From positions 113,112 through 177,111 of the forward strand of contig NMRB01000889.1 of the NCBI GenBank assembly GCA_002633025.1: a stretch of 64,000 nt of DNA, written 5' to 3'. Below are positions 45,900 through 57,782 of the stretch, piece after piece. Numbering within the stretch: the first letter of the stretch is position 1; each line of letters starts with the position of its first letter. The stretch comes from Notospermus geniculatus. Its lineage: Eukaryota; Nemertea; Pilidiophora; Heteronemertea; Lineidae. The position numbers and the translations under genes were made by a program. Below the pieces are notes generated by a model. The model searched no databases, was not told where the DNA came from, and saw nothing but the letters and a program-made list of their open reading frames with translations.

Positions 45900-47250
45900 T
45901 CATACCCATGACCTCTCGATCTCGAGTCCAACACTCAACACTGCACTCCAGATGAAACATTCTTTAAGCTATCAAAAGCCTGATGTTCTTCAACCTTGTA
46001 TGTCATGAGACAGAAAACATAAAGCATACAGTGGCGCTACAAAGCTAACATATCCTGAAGATTCTCTCAGCCTCATCGTAGCAACATACCAGATGCGATA
46101 TCATCTCAGATTCTGACAACTTCCATCACATCACGAAGAAGCCATAACTCAATCAAAGCAGACGCGAGTGCCCCAATTATCAAGAACCATTTGGGTACCG
46201 CAGAAATCAAATGAAATCAACTGGCCAAAAACTTTGCCTCCAGGAACGGTTACAGTGATGAAATAGTGTTTCTACTGATGGTATTAGCATGGGACAGCTG
46301 TGCATGTGTGCACAGTGCCCACTTTAATTCCCTGTTCAAATCAAGCGAACTCTCACCAGACCTCAGAAGCTTGTTAAAGATTGACATATTACCAACAGGA
46401 CACCTGCTCCCCGATAAATTGCACATGAGTTTGTCGTTAGTTGCGATGTCGGTTACCCGAATATGGTGCGGCAAGATTTCAAACTTGAAAATCAAGTTTG
46501 GTGGCCAGTAATTATATTAGGACGTGAAATAGTTTGACGGCTGACGTTCCAAGGAGTCATCGATCCGCTGATTGGCTTGGAGGAGTTCGTGATGGACTCA
46601 AATCTAATTAATATTTCTCCAGTTTCGAAGACAGAACGAAAGAAAAGGAAGCAGTCTGAAACAGAGTTGATGAACATCACATCCAAACTAAGATTGGGGT
46701 GGGGGAGCTGTAGGGTTGAAATCACAAGAGGTCGGTAAAAGTAACAACAAGGTGTTGAATCATAAAAGGGACCATTTAAAGCATATTTTCACCAGAAGAT
46801 TGGCACGAATGAGAAGAAACATGACGATGATGATGATGATGAGACCTTCAGAACGGCAGCATCAGTCTATACTCCTGGACCAAGAATAGTTTCTTTCTGC
46901 AGACTGTCAATCATAAAACATCCCATGGTTATGAAAAATCAAAGTTAGTTGAGGGGCACGTGAAAGAATTCACCCCAGGGGCAATATTCAAGTTCTTGCC
47001 TCCTTCTCCACCTCTCCATGTACCAACCCCTCGGGCTCTGGTGAGGCAGGTTCGTGCCATCAGCCCTCGGGCATTTGGATGCTGCAGCAAGATCATTGAT
47101 CATTGATACTCTGATTGTGCTGTTGGTGACATGCACAAAATAGTTGAGACTTGACTCGAGAAGGGGAATGGGAATGGTGGAAGCCAGCACAGGGCAGGGC
47201 TTACAGCCTGGACTAGCATCCTAAGAACATCAGGGGTTCTTAGTGCTCGC
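45900..47250. other. No recognisable gene
   Basis: An ATGATGATG microsatellite lies at about 46826-46842. A 77-codon minus-strand ORF at 46492-46725 has an acceptor-like CAACTCTGTTTCAG in its middle but no motif that I can assign. Confidence 0.3.
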
Positions 47251-47252
47251 TA

Positions 47253-47474
47253 TTAAAGCCTGTCACACACTGGAGCTATCTGCTGAGCAAAAAGTCATTC
47301 GAGACCATTTTCTCAGCAGATAGCTCGCGTGTGCGCGTAATTTCGGTAAGTTTTTTGCCTCTCGAGGCAGAAAGCTCGCGTGTGCGCGTATTTTTCGGTG
47401 AGCTATCTGCTGAGCAAACGGTCTCGATTGACTTTTTACTCAGCAGATAGCTGCCAGTGTGCGGCAGGCTTTAA
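47253..47474. mobile_element. Non-autonomous element with TTAA target duplication (piggyBac- or Kolobok-like)
   Basis: Element 47257-47470 has TTAA on both sides (47253-47256 and 47471-47474). The ends read AGCCTGTCACACACTGGAGC and AGCCTGCCGCACACTGGCAG as inverted repeats, followed by CTATCTGCTGAG. The interior has further complementary words (GAGCAAACGGTCTCGA). TTAA duplications are known for piggyBac and Kolobok elements, and the ends alone do not choose between them. Confidence 0.7.
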
Positions 47475-48094
47475 GTCATCATGTGGGAATATAACACAAC
47501 GAATATGAAATATATATCACCAAACTCCGAGTCCCCACTTCATCCCATATCTAAATCCAGACTGCCACCAACATGGCAGCACCAGACCCCATCACTCTCT
47601 TTGACCCTCAAAGCGACCATGTTTCCTTATTAACACTGATGTCACGTCAGTCGACTTTGATCAATCAGGGATCGACCAACGTGGTATTTCTTCATTTATT
47701 CATTAAATCTCTGCATGACAAGACTCAACTCTCGCGGGACTGAGGCTCAGGTGTGCGCCGCCCGACTATAAACCCAACTTATCATCTTGGAATTGAATTA
47801 TGGGCCGGGGCAAAACCCGGGCACTTTGTAGACGCGCTAACAAGGAACTGTATGACAGCGGAACATCGCAAATTGTGATGAGAAAAGAGCAGAATAAACA
47901 GGAGAAGATATTCCAAAACCTTTCACTTGTTTTGATCAATTTTCGTTATTTTTTGGCAGGATATTGATCTGCTGTGACGACACATCATCTCTGCCCAAAG
48001 TCTTCAGCCACAACTCAAGATATCACATCACAACCACCCCAGATCATGATGTACGTCTGATTTCATAACATCTTTATTTGCGATTCGTTACTCA

Positions 48095-48200
48095 AGTGGT
48101 GTAGTGGAAACTGTCAGCACTGTCACCTCTAACGTCATGGGTTTGATTCCCAGTTCACCAGATTCTAATCCATTCTCCTGTTGCTTCTATATTACTTTCT
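48095..48200 (+). repeat. Degenerate tRNA-derived SINE head
   Basis: CAAGTGGTGTAGTGGAAAC and ATGGGTTTGATTCCCAG match A- and B-box spacing, with no closed cloverleaf. Confidence 0.45.
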
Positions 48201-49760
48201 TAAAGAAAAAACACGCAACACCTTTTAGTCCAGATCACATCAGAACAAATGGGTGTGCACCCCAGTAACAGCCGATACCAGGCAAAAAGAAACAGCTATC
48301 AAATGCTATGCCTCCCCAAGGAACCATATTAGTCAGCCTCGGGCAACTTGTCAGGATAGATTTTACATATTCAGCAGCCGTAGCCATTAGCCGCGAATCA
48401 TTACAAAGCTTTCACCAAGATTAAGGCTGTCAGCGCCCAAAGTTTTTTTCTCGCAAACAACATTTGCGAGCACCTCCCGACAATTCGGAATCTCATGAAT
48501 CAAGTTAGTGTGTTTTCTTGCCAAACTTACACGTTTCTTATTGAATTAAGAAACAGCGATCCAAATTACACGGAAGCAAGATTACTGAGATTGCACACGA
48601 GTCCCGTGAGGGCTTGTACGTCATGTATCCCTGATTGGATAAAGGAAATCAACTTTGTCAGAGCATCTGTGTCGGTAGTTGGATTTGACACCTGAGTATA
48701 ACACAAAATTTGTACCTCAGCTGTCGATGGGCTGTTACGTACCACCATATTGCAAAGGTCTCTCATTCCAACCAAAATCCAGTCATGTTTTGTTGGAACA
48801 TTACTGCAAAGACGTTCACACTTTTTTGGCCAAAATCCACATCAAAACACGATTTTCGGTGACAGGGGACGAGCATTTGCCCCCTGTATGTATGCTTGTA
48901 TGGCCATGATGTTACCTCACCCCAAGAGCCACCCACCACATATGGTGGTGACACAGAGAGAGAGCGCTCAGAACCATGAATACCGCAGGATGGTTACATG
49001 TGAACCGTTAATTTGCTCCTCCCAACCTCACCCAAAGCTTCCAACCACCTCAAGAGATCAACAGAGTTCTACCACAACCAACGCTTGATATTCACATCAA
49101 CGACCACGCAAAAACTTCAGCGTGAAAAACTAATCGTACACTTCTTATCTGCCTACAAATGGCCTCGCCTGATCTCGGAGCAAATGAGGAACGCCAATGA
49201 AATCTTACAAGAATACAAATTACACGTCCTCTGGGACGGCCTTAAAAAGTGGATCAAGACAGGAAAGACGAAGAAGAAAAAGCCAAGAGATCAATCGTCT
49301 AAACCTATCTAATCAGGTTGCAGATCCTGTCGCAGGTTTTGTCTTCATTTGAAGCATCTCCTGGGAGTGCCAATTTCTCAGAGCTTGTGACGAGCATACA
49401 TGAGCATGGTTTTTTAGGAATAAGTGAACAGTGAAAGTGGATTAGGCATCTTGAGAGTTCAGAGGGTCACCGACTTGTCGACAGTAGGCCCACAGCCAGG
49501 CTCCACATGCCCAAGCATGAGCAATGACTATGTTTATTAGGAGTGGACGAACAGCAAAAGTCATGAGAGATTCTTGTCCCTTCTACACATTTGGACTTCA
49601 GAGGGTCACTGACTTGGAGAGTGCAGCTCTACAGCCAGTCACCACAAGCGTAGCATCTCCACATTGAAAGAACAAGGAGTGTACAGTCTTCATTGTCAAA
49701 GGACGAGGGGGCTTTCTCCCAACCCTCCCAATTCACTTCATCAAATCATCAACTGAAAAC
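48200..49760. other. No confident gene
   Basis: A 99-codon plus-strand ORF at 49013-49312 ends in a Lys-rich tail and has protein-like composition. It has no motif I recognise and no clear splice partner. No repeat is seen. Confidence 0.3.
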
Positions 49761-49764
49761 TTAC

Positions 49765-49812
49765 CATCAAAGGGATATTGCAGGAACTCATTATAATCCA
49801 CAGGGTTCATCT
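49765..49812 (-). CDS. Candidate 48-nt minus-strand exon
   Basis: The acceptor ACTATTTCTTCTCAG and the donor GATG|GTAAGT are both strong. The phase 1 to 1 frame reads MNPVDYNEFLQYPFD, which looks like ordinary globular protein sequence. I do not recognise it. With 54876-54940 it is the best of the minus-strand candidates. Confidence 0.35.
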
Positions 49813-49949
49813 CTGAGAAGAAATAGTTATATCCAAAACGCAACCAAAAAATCTGATACAAAACTGAGATACTGGCTTCTACACGACTACCGAATAAACT
49901 GCTCCGCCAAATTCTACACAGAAATAGCACCAGATTTAGCCTCCACATA

Positions 49950-50980
49950 GCGGAGGGATTGTTATCTTTTCTATTGTGATTGAAATATCTCGGACCCCAA
50001 ACTATTTTTGTTCTCTTGAACAGGCGAGTGTCAACAAACCCAGGGTGGCTTTTGGTATGTTGCTTCTGCCCTGCAGGCGGAATGGTTACATTTGTTCTCT
50101 GGACGATTACAATGTTGTATAGGTTTTACTATGCAGACCACTACATCGGTGCATAAAACATTTAAGCGTATCACCCTCATGAAGAAATTTTTAACAAATA
50201 TAATGTTTTTAGACACAACAAACATTTTGAAGGTGGAAAAACCACAAAGTGATTGAATGTTTTCATTCATCACAATCATAATCCCTGCGACATACAGACA
50301 TCGTTTGTGCTCATTCTTGAAAACCAGACCACGAAAGATTGAATTGAACTTCGTATTAAATTCTGGGATTGGGAACCAATCTAAGATCGGCAGCACCCAT
50401 CGTCCACGACCATGCGATTGTCCAAAAAGCAGGAGATGAAAAATGCATTGATCAGGAGGTGTTGGAAATATCGATCGTGTGATTAGGGACCAAGAATGCT
50501 ACCAATCTCTGTAGGCCTATTTTATCCTATCGGTGAGATCGGGAACCAATCTAAATTGAACTCACCACCTCTTCACGACACACCGACCATATACCACTAT
50601 TTCCGAGTCACAGAATGATTAATCGGGGAAGTTGTGCACAGGATACCAACCGCCGACCATCGTGAATACTCTGCCCCTCGAAGCAGCTGCCAACGCCTCG
50701 GATAGTTGTGCATCACATGATAAGAACCATTCATTACGTTCGCATCCTTAGCGCAGGTGTCATTAATTTGACAAGGACTTGCTATAATCTATGGACCAGG
50801 TGGAGACGAGGAAAAATTTCCGCAGGTTAAAGGAACTAATGCAGACTTACTCTAAATTCACGTTCAAATCATTTGCTTCTGGTACAGAAAACACAAATAT
50901 TGCTACATGTACATTCATTAAGTTCAACAATGGACTCAAATTTTTACCAAATTTTTGACACCATATTTGTGAAAGATGAG
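49950..50980. other. No recognisable gene or repeat
   Basis: Open frames on both strands are short and lack motifs. I see no inverted or tandem structure. Confidence 0.3.
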
Positions 50981-50989
50981 CATCTAGTT

Positions 50990-51160
50990 TCATAGCCAGC
51001 AGGGGGAAACCAGAGTGCCCAGAGAAAACCTTCGATGTCAAAGGGAGTTGCCCTCTCTATCAAATGAAGAGGGAGTCTGAACAGGGATTGAACCCAGAAC
51101 CTCAGTGGTGTCAGGTGCTGATGATTCCACTTTGGCACTGCACCATTCTGACTGCCCTCA
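50990..51160 (-). repeat. tRNA-derived SINE, minus strand
   Basis: On the minus strand, CAGAATGGTGCAGTGCC (A box) and CTGGGTTCAATCCCTG (B box) are followed by TTTCTCTGGGCACTCTGG. It is the same family as 42420-42570. Confidence 0.55.
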
Positions 51161-51169
51161 AAGTTTCAC

Positions 51170-53190
51170 TGGTCAAAACAGGCATCCAGGGGGAGGGACA
51201 AAGTAACCATTTTTGATTCATGAAAACATCATATAAATGAGGTAACACAGTTTTCCTAGCAGTGAAAAAGATTTTGTGCAAAGCGATAAAAAATGCACCA
51301 AAAGAACCTGTGCTGATTGATGAAGTCATATTCACAGTCAATCATAGCAAATTATGGATGAGCACGGATGTTGCTTGCACAGGCAGATGGAACATCAATT
51401 CACGTCTACTACCACTTAAAAAATACACTTGTTTGATTATCTTTGCCTCGCATATGTATTTTAGTTTTTCACTGGGTGATGTTTATGAGGTAGTTGAACT
51501 GTTTCTTTGTAGTGATGCAATTTTGTGGCCTCTTCTGCACTAGAGTATCTAAAATTCTTACTTTAAACTTTTGCTGCCACGATACATTCTGTCAATTGGA
51601 AAATTGGAGGAAAAGAGCAAAAAGTATCTAAAGCACGTCATATATGTATTCATTGGAAGCTCTGAAAGAGTGCTTCCAGATGAATACCTATGTGACCGGG
51701 TTTTATTTCCTTGACTTTTTCAGAACTGTGTGCATATGCCTTTTGTCTTTGATAAGGTTGCCAGTGGCGGAGAGGGACTGAAGGAGGCCGAACGGTTTGG
51801 GGCTGCAAAGATGGAAGGAAGGAGCTATGAAATGACGCAACAGCTCTCATCCCTATGTAGGGGCAATGGTTCAGGGTCAAAATTGTGCTGCAAGAAAGGG
51901 AGTGATGAGAGAAATATGGATTCTACAGCAGCAGATCTGTAGATCTCAAACGGTGGCTTAGAAAACGTTGTGGCGTAACTGCACTTGGAAATTGCCACAG
52001 CACATTTCTCCCCATGTTTGAAGGGGGTTAAAAAAGTCTATTTCCTCAGAACATGAAAAAGTAATATGCACACCTGCTGAAACATCTGCCATATTCAAAC
52101 TATTTCGTCAATTTAAGTGGTCTGATTACACAGGTCTGGAAATCTCAGTTCCAGTTGTTCTGTATTCAGCTTTGGTTTTGTTGACAGCTGGATCTAGTTT
52201 TTGTTGGCATTCAAAGGGCAGAGAGTGTTCCACGGCTGAAGGGCAAATATCAACCAAGATATCCTGTGCATCAACTACAATCCATCGTTTTGTGAATCCA
52301 TCATTTCATGAGGTTTTCAGCAGCAAAACAAGTGTGCGAGGTCAAGCTCCCAGAGCTGCATGTACATGTACATCAGGGCTAACTATTACAGTACTCTGCA
52401 CAACTGACCTCCCTTCTGCACCACGCCCCATCCACGTACCATATGCAGCGTCTTGTGCGTACCGTCCTCAAATTTTCCATGGATGTCGCGCAGCACCATG
52501 GAAGACACGCAGTGAAAAGACAACATCATTCGCCCGTGGTGCGCGAAGTCGCACAGAAAAGACGCGCGACATTCCCATACCATAGGCTATGAAGGGAGCG
52601 TACTTCCGTGCGACATAGGCAGAAGATACAGGGATAAAGGCAGGTCAGTTGTGCTCCGTACTCTACTTCCGGTGTCACGTCTTCAATTTTTGGGTTCAAA
52701 ACAGGTACCGGTAAAGTTTTTATGACAGAGTCTCCATCAATTTTCTATGAGGCGACATTTTTGTCACTAAATGTTGTTCAAATCATGAAGACGTTAACAA
52801 ACCTGTGGAAAAAAGAATGACTTATAAGTTCATGGGAAATTTTTGCCGCATTTACTTCTAGATTTTCATAGTTATATACAGAGTCCCCATCCGTAATCGC
52901 CTGTGAATACAGATATATATTTTGCGGCATTTTTTTAACTGTGACTTCTCCACCTGCTCAGAGGATGTTAATTTAATTAAGAAGATCAATCACGCCCTGA
53001 TTTACTTCTTCGTGCATCTTTAGGTACGGAGGCAGGTGTTCCCAGTAGGAAATGAGTCCAGGGAGGAATACATTTTCAATGAATTTTATTGCATGTGTTG
53101 TTCACTTGGTGACATTTATGTGGAGTTTCTTCCAAGGGCATATCCTGCCGGGATCTGACGACTCCCGCACCAGAGGGAAATTACAAGTAA
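51170..53190. other. No confident gene
   Basis: ORFs at 51262-51543 (93 codons) and 52172-52585 (137 codons) have no motifs or splice context that I can support. No repeat structure is visible. Confidence 0.3.
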
Positions 53191-53200
53191 GATGGTTACT

Positions 53201-53229
53201 AAAAAAGGGCTAACCGTTAGCCCTTTTTT
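53201..53229. repeat. Short perfect hairpin with A/T ends
   Basis: AAAAAAGGGCTAACxGTTAGCCCTTTTTT pairs over 14 bp. It looks like a bacterial intrinsic terminator but sits in eukaryotic DNA with no adjacent gene. Confidence 0.5.
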
Positions 53230-53329
53230 CTGACACAGGTGGAAGACTTATCTGCATCCCTCCTCATTTAATATATGTTCTTACATCACCGCTATCAACA
53301 CATCTTTTTATACATGGTATACTTATAGA

Positions 53330-53640
53330 TGGCGCCAATGGTGCTCCTCATAATCACGCTAATATGAAAGGCTATCCTTGAGCAAGACACTTAACCTCAA
53401 TTTGCATCTCTACATGAAGAGGCAATGAGAATGGCACCAGTCTTTTTGGAAAACTCAGCTGCCACAGACTAGATTCCATCCATGGGAGTGTGGTCCTAGG
53501 GTGAAGCAGGAAGAAACCACAGCAGCCAGTAGAGGAAGTCTGTGCTTATATTGACTGATACGGGATCATGACAGTCCTCGTGTGAAACAGAAGGAAATCA
53601 GAGCTACCACTGAGATATTCTGCACTGTCCCGAATGACCT
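53330..53640 (+). repeat. Diverged SINE-like fragment
   Basis: TTGAGCAAGACACTTAACCT resembles the SINE body word GGGCAAGTCTCTTTACCT at 40.8 kb. The tRNA-like head is not recognisable. Confidence 0.3.
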
Positions 53641-54344
53641 GCATCTCCCCCTTTTTTGCTCAAGACTGAATTCAACCAAGTACACAACCTCCAACATCCA
53701 AGATGACAAGTCCTAATGTGCTACTACTGCACTACCTAATTAAACTGATTACTAACTAAACAGTGTATCTGTAATTGAACTGAAATGACCAATGTTTCTA
53801 GCGACTACCAAAGAGCCCTCCTCACATTAAACTTCATTCCCGTTTCCCAGCCTACAGTAGTGAAGTGGAACCAATGATAGATCGTGCGTCCCCCAGAGCC
53901 GCTTATCACATTCAAACCACTTCAATTCCCCATCGTAAAGTTAACATTGTTTCTATGGTCTGATCCGTTCATTTCGGTATCAGGCGAGAACATGCAACAC
54001 AGAAGCAAATTAAAACAGCTCCATTTGTATAGATTGTCCCCCTGTGGGTGTATATCTCCAACGTACATCCTAAGCTGTCGGGTGGTGGGGCCCTGTCTTG
54101 GTGATAACGCCAAAACTTTTACTATCAGTCAAAGCTCGTGTTTTGTGGCGTGACACCCGAGACAATGGATTGTCACGAGGACGTAATGCATGTCACCTTG
54201 ATGACCCTGGGGTGAGATTGTAATGCTAACGGGGCGATGGTCACGGCATTTATGTGACGTTATCAACACGACAGGACTTTTTCACTGACACATCCTTCCT
54301 GAGTTGGACACGATGCATGCCGATAGGGACAAGCAGGATTCCGG

Positions 54345-54495
54345 CTGTCAGACTGACATAGTTGGAACATAGGCACCTGTCACCACTCTGGTTCCAGGTT
54401 CAACCCCAGTGGGATCCATTCGAATCGAGGCCGAGTCACTTCAGCTGCACGGGTTTTTCACCGGGCACTACGGTTTCCTCCTACCGTACATATTA
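54345..54495 (+). repeat. tRNA-derived SINE
   Basis: The B-box-like CCAGGTTCAACCCCAG and the later GGGCACTACGGTTTCCTCCT match the SINE copies at 33.2 and 37.9 kb. Confidence 0.45.
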
Positions 54496-54507
54496 ATTCA
54501 GTCTCCA

Positions 54508-54613
54508 GGGCCCATATTCATAAAACTACCTAAGTCTAAATGTGACACTTTTACTTTGTTCAACACAAACGATAAGTATCACACTTTGACTCAAAGTTTA
54601 TGAATATGGACCC
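54508..54613. mobile_element. Hairpin MITE, GGGCCCATATTCATAAA family
   Basis: Starts GGGCCCATATTCATAAAACT and ends TTTATGAATATGGACCC. It is a relative of 5584-5704. Confidence 0.6.
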
Positions 54614-54875
54614 AGGACATTTTCAAGGATAACAAGATCACTATCAAAGCCCGGTATCAAAGTACCCGGAGCCCTTCATGCCCGAGATTCGTGGGAGACT
54701 GGAACTGGGGGTCATTTCTACAATCTACCAAATGAAGCCCACTCCTAGGCGGTTGAGAAAAATGTCTCTGCATCTTACATAGAGAGGCAAGGATTACTGG
54801 TGAATGGTTCAAAATATACATAACTGCACATCAAAATCACATAAGGATCATAGAATTAAGCCATTTCTCACTTAC

Positions 54876-54940
54876 CAACATTTTCTAAAGCTTCCTGCTC
54901 CCGGTGCTCAATCACTCGGCCATTAAGACTCAAAAATAAT
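54876..54940 (-). CDS. Candidate 65-nt minus-strand exon
   Basis: The acceptor TTTTCGTCGTCTTGCAG and the donor GTTG|GTAAGTGAG are strong. The phase 2 to 1 frame reads LFLSLNGRVIEHREQEALEN. I do not recognise the family. Its outgoing phase 1 fits the 48-nt candidate at 49765, but the intron would be 5 kb and nothing else proves the link. Confidence 0.33.
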
Positions 54941-54989
54941 CTGCAAGACGACGAAAATTTGAAAACTTTACTCACTAAGGAAATATTTG

Positions 54990-55930
54990 ATGTTGTGACA
55001 AAATATATAAATGACAGGAATTGGGTCTATCTCGATGGCACATGAGGCAGTTCAAGTGTCTAAGCACAGAAAAAATTCCCCCGGTACCGCTGAGAAGAGA
55101 GTGTTTCATCGCGATACCCATGTCACACCGTTCTCCCCTATAATTCATGGTTTTACTTGTTATCAGGCATTCACACTGGTTAACACAGTAAATTCACGCG
55201 CCGTTGGTTCCTCCGTCGACTCTCAACGCACACCGAACAGTCGGCTTGGTCCACTGTGATAAGACCTCCGCCGTCACTTTTTATGACATCGGCTCAATTC
55301 ACCAAGTGAAAAGTCACAATGACCATTTAAAGACCAGTTCATTTTGTTGATGATACAAGGTTCTTGACGCTCGGGTACAGAGGTCTTCAATCACTTATTA
55401 TTGTTCGATTGTGTTGAGCTTGTATCTGTTCAAACACATCTGTTCTCTGGTCTATCCGGGACATCGATTTTGTGAAACTCGCTCCTGAGTTACCAGTAAT
55501 GAAATAAAGCCATTTTGGGCAGAACAGAATTTCATGGACAAATATGGGATCAAAGGCCAAGTCTCCCCTTCAACTACTACACAAACCCCACCATATAGGC
55601 CTACCTATCATTCCAGTCATGAAACAGTGTAGGGAACCCTAACCTACTCTACATTAAACGTCACAAAGAACTATAAGCACAGGTGCCTGTACACCTTCAA
55701 ATCACAGGTGGCAGATTGGAGTTACAATGTCACCCTTTAGCTAGGCCTATATTAGGCATAGGGGAGCCCCCTAACCCGAACTCTAATTCCAGGTTACTGG
55801 TAGGCCTACTATTGGACATTCTAACCCGCCTGCCGTCTATGTGACAGGCTCCTGTGAACTAAGAGTTAGACCCAGCTTACATCAAACGGTCAGGAAGTAA
55901 ACGCCTAACAGTGAAATGAACACGCATGGA
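54990..55930. other. No recognisable gene or repeat
   Basis: Only short ORFs without motifs and some GGCCTA-rich words near 55600-55810. Confidence 0.3.
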
Positions 55931-55936
55931 TAACCT

Positions 55937-56078
55937 ACAGAACCACACTCCACAGATTCTTGTGGTTTGATACTATACTATAGGGGACCACCGGTCCTGA
56001 CACACATTCTCAGTGAAGTGTGTCAGGACCGGTGGTCCCCTAGTATAGTATCAAAGCACAAGAACCTGTGACAGAACC
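55937..56078. mobile_element. hAT-like hairpin MITE with 8-bp target duplication
   Basis: Element 55945-56070 folds over about 50 bp per arm (TTTGATACTATACTA, GGGGACCACCGGTCCTGACA). ACAGAACC is present at 55937-55944 and 56071-56078. The left end carries a few extra bases before the pairing starts. Confidence 0.65.
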
Positions 56079-56303
56079 GCAGCGAGGGGGGGGGGGTTGG
56101 AGCATGGAGGTATAAATACCTCCATGGTTGTGGAGAGAGGCCCGATGATGCTCTTTCTTTAGTCTTTACTTAGCCATGGAAGTATTATACAAATACTTCC
56201 ATGAATAGCCTAGATCTACAGGGTGTGAAACGGACCAATGCTTACAGCAAGTGTTAAATTTCATAACTGGGCAAATATGACAGAAGATGGCTACTTTGCC
56301 TAC

Positions 56304-56390
56304 CTTTACTGACAGACTGGAAAAGAATTGAATAGTGATGGATGCTCCTCCCGCCAAGTTGCATTGGTAGCAGGAGCCACCTGGCGGCAT
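56304..56390 (-). CDS. Candidate minus-strand first exon (weak)
   Basis: The ATG at 56390 is in a fair Kozak context (TCAAAATGCC) with an in-frame stop just upstream. 29 codons (MPPGGSCYQCNLAGGAS...) lead to the donor AAAG|GTAGGC. Upstream, 56900-57060 is CpG-rich and holds CCAAT, so a promoter is possible. The phase does not fit the candidate at 54.9 kb directly. Confidence 0.3.
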
Positions 56391-56682
56391 TTTGACAGAC
56401 TATGGATGGACTGGTTTCCCGCGCTTTTTCGGTTACTGATGGTCGATTTACGAACGCAATCTCATTGAAGCTCTCTCCTCGTTCCCTATCTTTCGCTTCT
56501 CTTATACTTAGTTTGTCAGAAGTAAAAACTCAGCCACTTTTAGAGTTTGGCTACTGGTCTATTGGAACTGAGCCTCCCAGCCACCATCCTCGCACCCAGG
56601 GTCTTCACAACCGTCTCACCTTCTCCCCTTGGTTCATTGAGGGAGGGTACGACCGTTAATGACCTGTGATTCTCAGGATGCT

Positions 56683-56900
56683 CAGCCACTCACAGGGACT
56701 TGAGGCATGCAATGCAGGGGTGGTGGGCGTGTTACAGAGGTCCAATAACAAACCCCCGTGTAATGCCCCGGTATACTGACGTATACCTAGTAGAAAAATA
56801 ACGTCAGTATACCGGGGCATTACACGGGGGTTTGTTATTGGACCTCTGTAACACGCCCACCACCCCTGCAATGCATGCCTCAAGTCCCTGTGCAGCCACT
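56683..56900. mobile_element. Near-perfect palindromic hAT MITE with 8-bp target duplication
   Basis: Element 56691-56892 (202 bp) starts CACAGGGACTTGAGGCATGC and its two arms of about 90 bp are almost exact complements around a loop of about 20 bp. CAGCCACT is duplicated at 56683-56690 and 56893-56900. The near-perfect arms suggest a recent insertion. Confidence 0.85.
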
Positions 56901-57332
56901 AGGCCTACTTTTCGCGCCGCGCGAATTCGCGCGTCAGTCCACCCCACGTCAGCAACCAATGGTAGCCTACTCGCGTCCGGCCGTGGGGGGGGGGGGCTAA
57001 AATCACCAAGCGCGAAGATCTCGACGGTTCATGACACAGACAGGAACCGAGGTAAGACTCCCAGGACAAACAGGAAATAATATAAAATATTGAGTTAGTG
57101 GAGGTTTTTGTGTGTAAATTATAGGTTTTGTGAGTTTGTTTCATTATCTTGCTTCCTCAGTGTGTACGGGAGAGCATCACTAGGGATTAGGCCCCAATAT
57201 CAGCAACGAACAGCGCTCACGGATGGTGTTAATGGCCACATGGCAATCAATTCATTCACCGCCACGTGCTCGCCGAGATTAAACACTTGCAACTTGAAAA
57301 GTTGATTTTATAAACCACGAGGTTACAAATAA

Positions 57333-57782
57333 TAGGGAGTTTTCGCAAAGCCCCCGAAACGCCAACGCGAACGCCAAACCCATTGTTCAATGCCGGGAAG
57401 AAAACCAGCGAACAATAGGATAGACGTTCGCGTCGGCGTTTAGAGGGCTTTGCGAAAACTCTCTAATGAGTCTAACGTGAATCTACTGGCGTTAAAAATA
57501 TTAGGGAGTTTTCGCAAAGCCCCCGAAACGCCAACGCGAACGCCAAACCCCTTGTTCGATACCACGAAAAGAGCACTGAACAAAAGGACAGACATTGGCG
57601 TTCGCGTTTCGGCGGCTTTGCGAAAACTCATGACAGCCGTGCGCCAACAGTATTGACTCTTTAACTCACAGCCCCCGAAACGCCAACGCCAACGCCAAAC
57701 CCATTGAACGATGCCGAAGAGAGCACCGAACAAAACGATAGACGCTCGCGTTGGCGTTCCGGGGGGTTGCGAAAACTCCCTA
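57333..57782. mobile_element. Cluster of three hairpin MITEs (AGGGAGTTTTCGCAAAGCCC)
   Basis: Copies at 57333-57465, 57502-57630 and 57670-57782 (the last lacking its left end) share GGGAGTTTTCGCAAAGCCCC termini and inner CGAAACGCCAACGCGAACGC. The first is flanked by TA-type bases. ORFs on both strands across the cluster reflect the palindromes. Confidence 0.7.

Noticed and set aside
45476-46008. ORFs on both strands around 45.7 kb
   Set aside because: They cross the 78-N gap and a G homopolymer.
52172-52585. 137-codon plus-strand ORF
   Set aside because: The composition is not clearly protein-like and a shorter ORF overlaps on the other strand; no recognisable domain.
53201-53229. Intrinsic transcription terminator
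   Set aside because: The hairpin and T-run fit a bacterial terminator, but the context is animal DNA with no adjacent gene.
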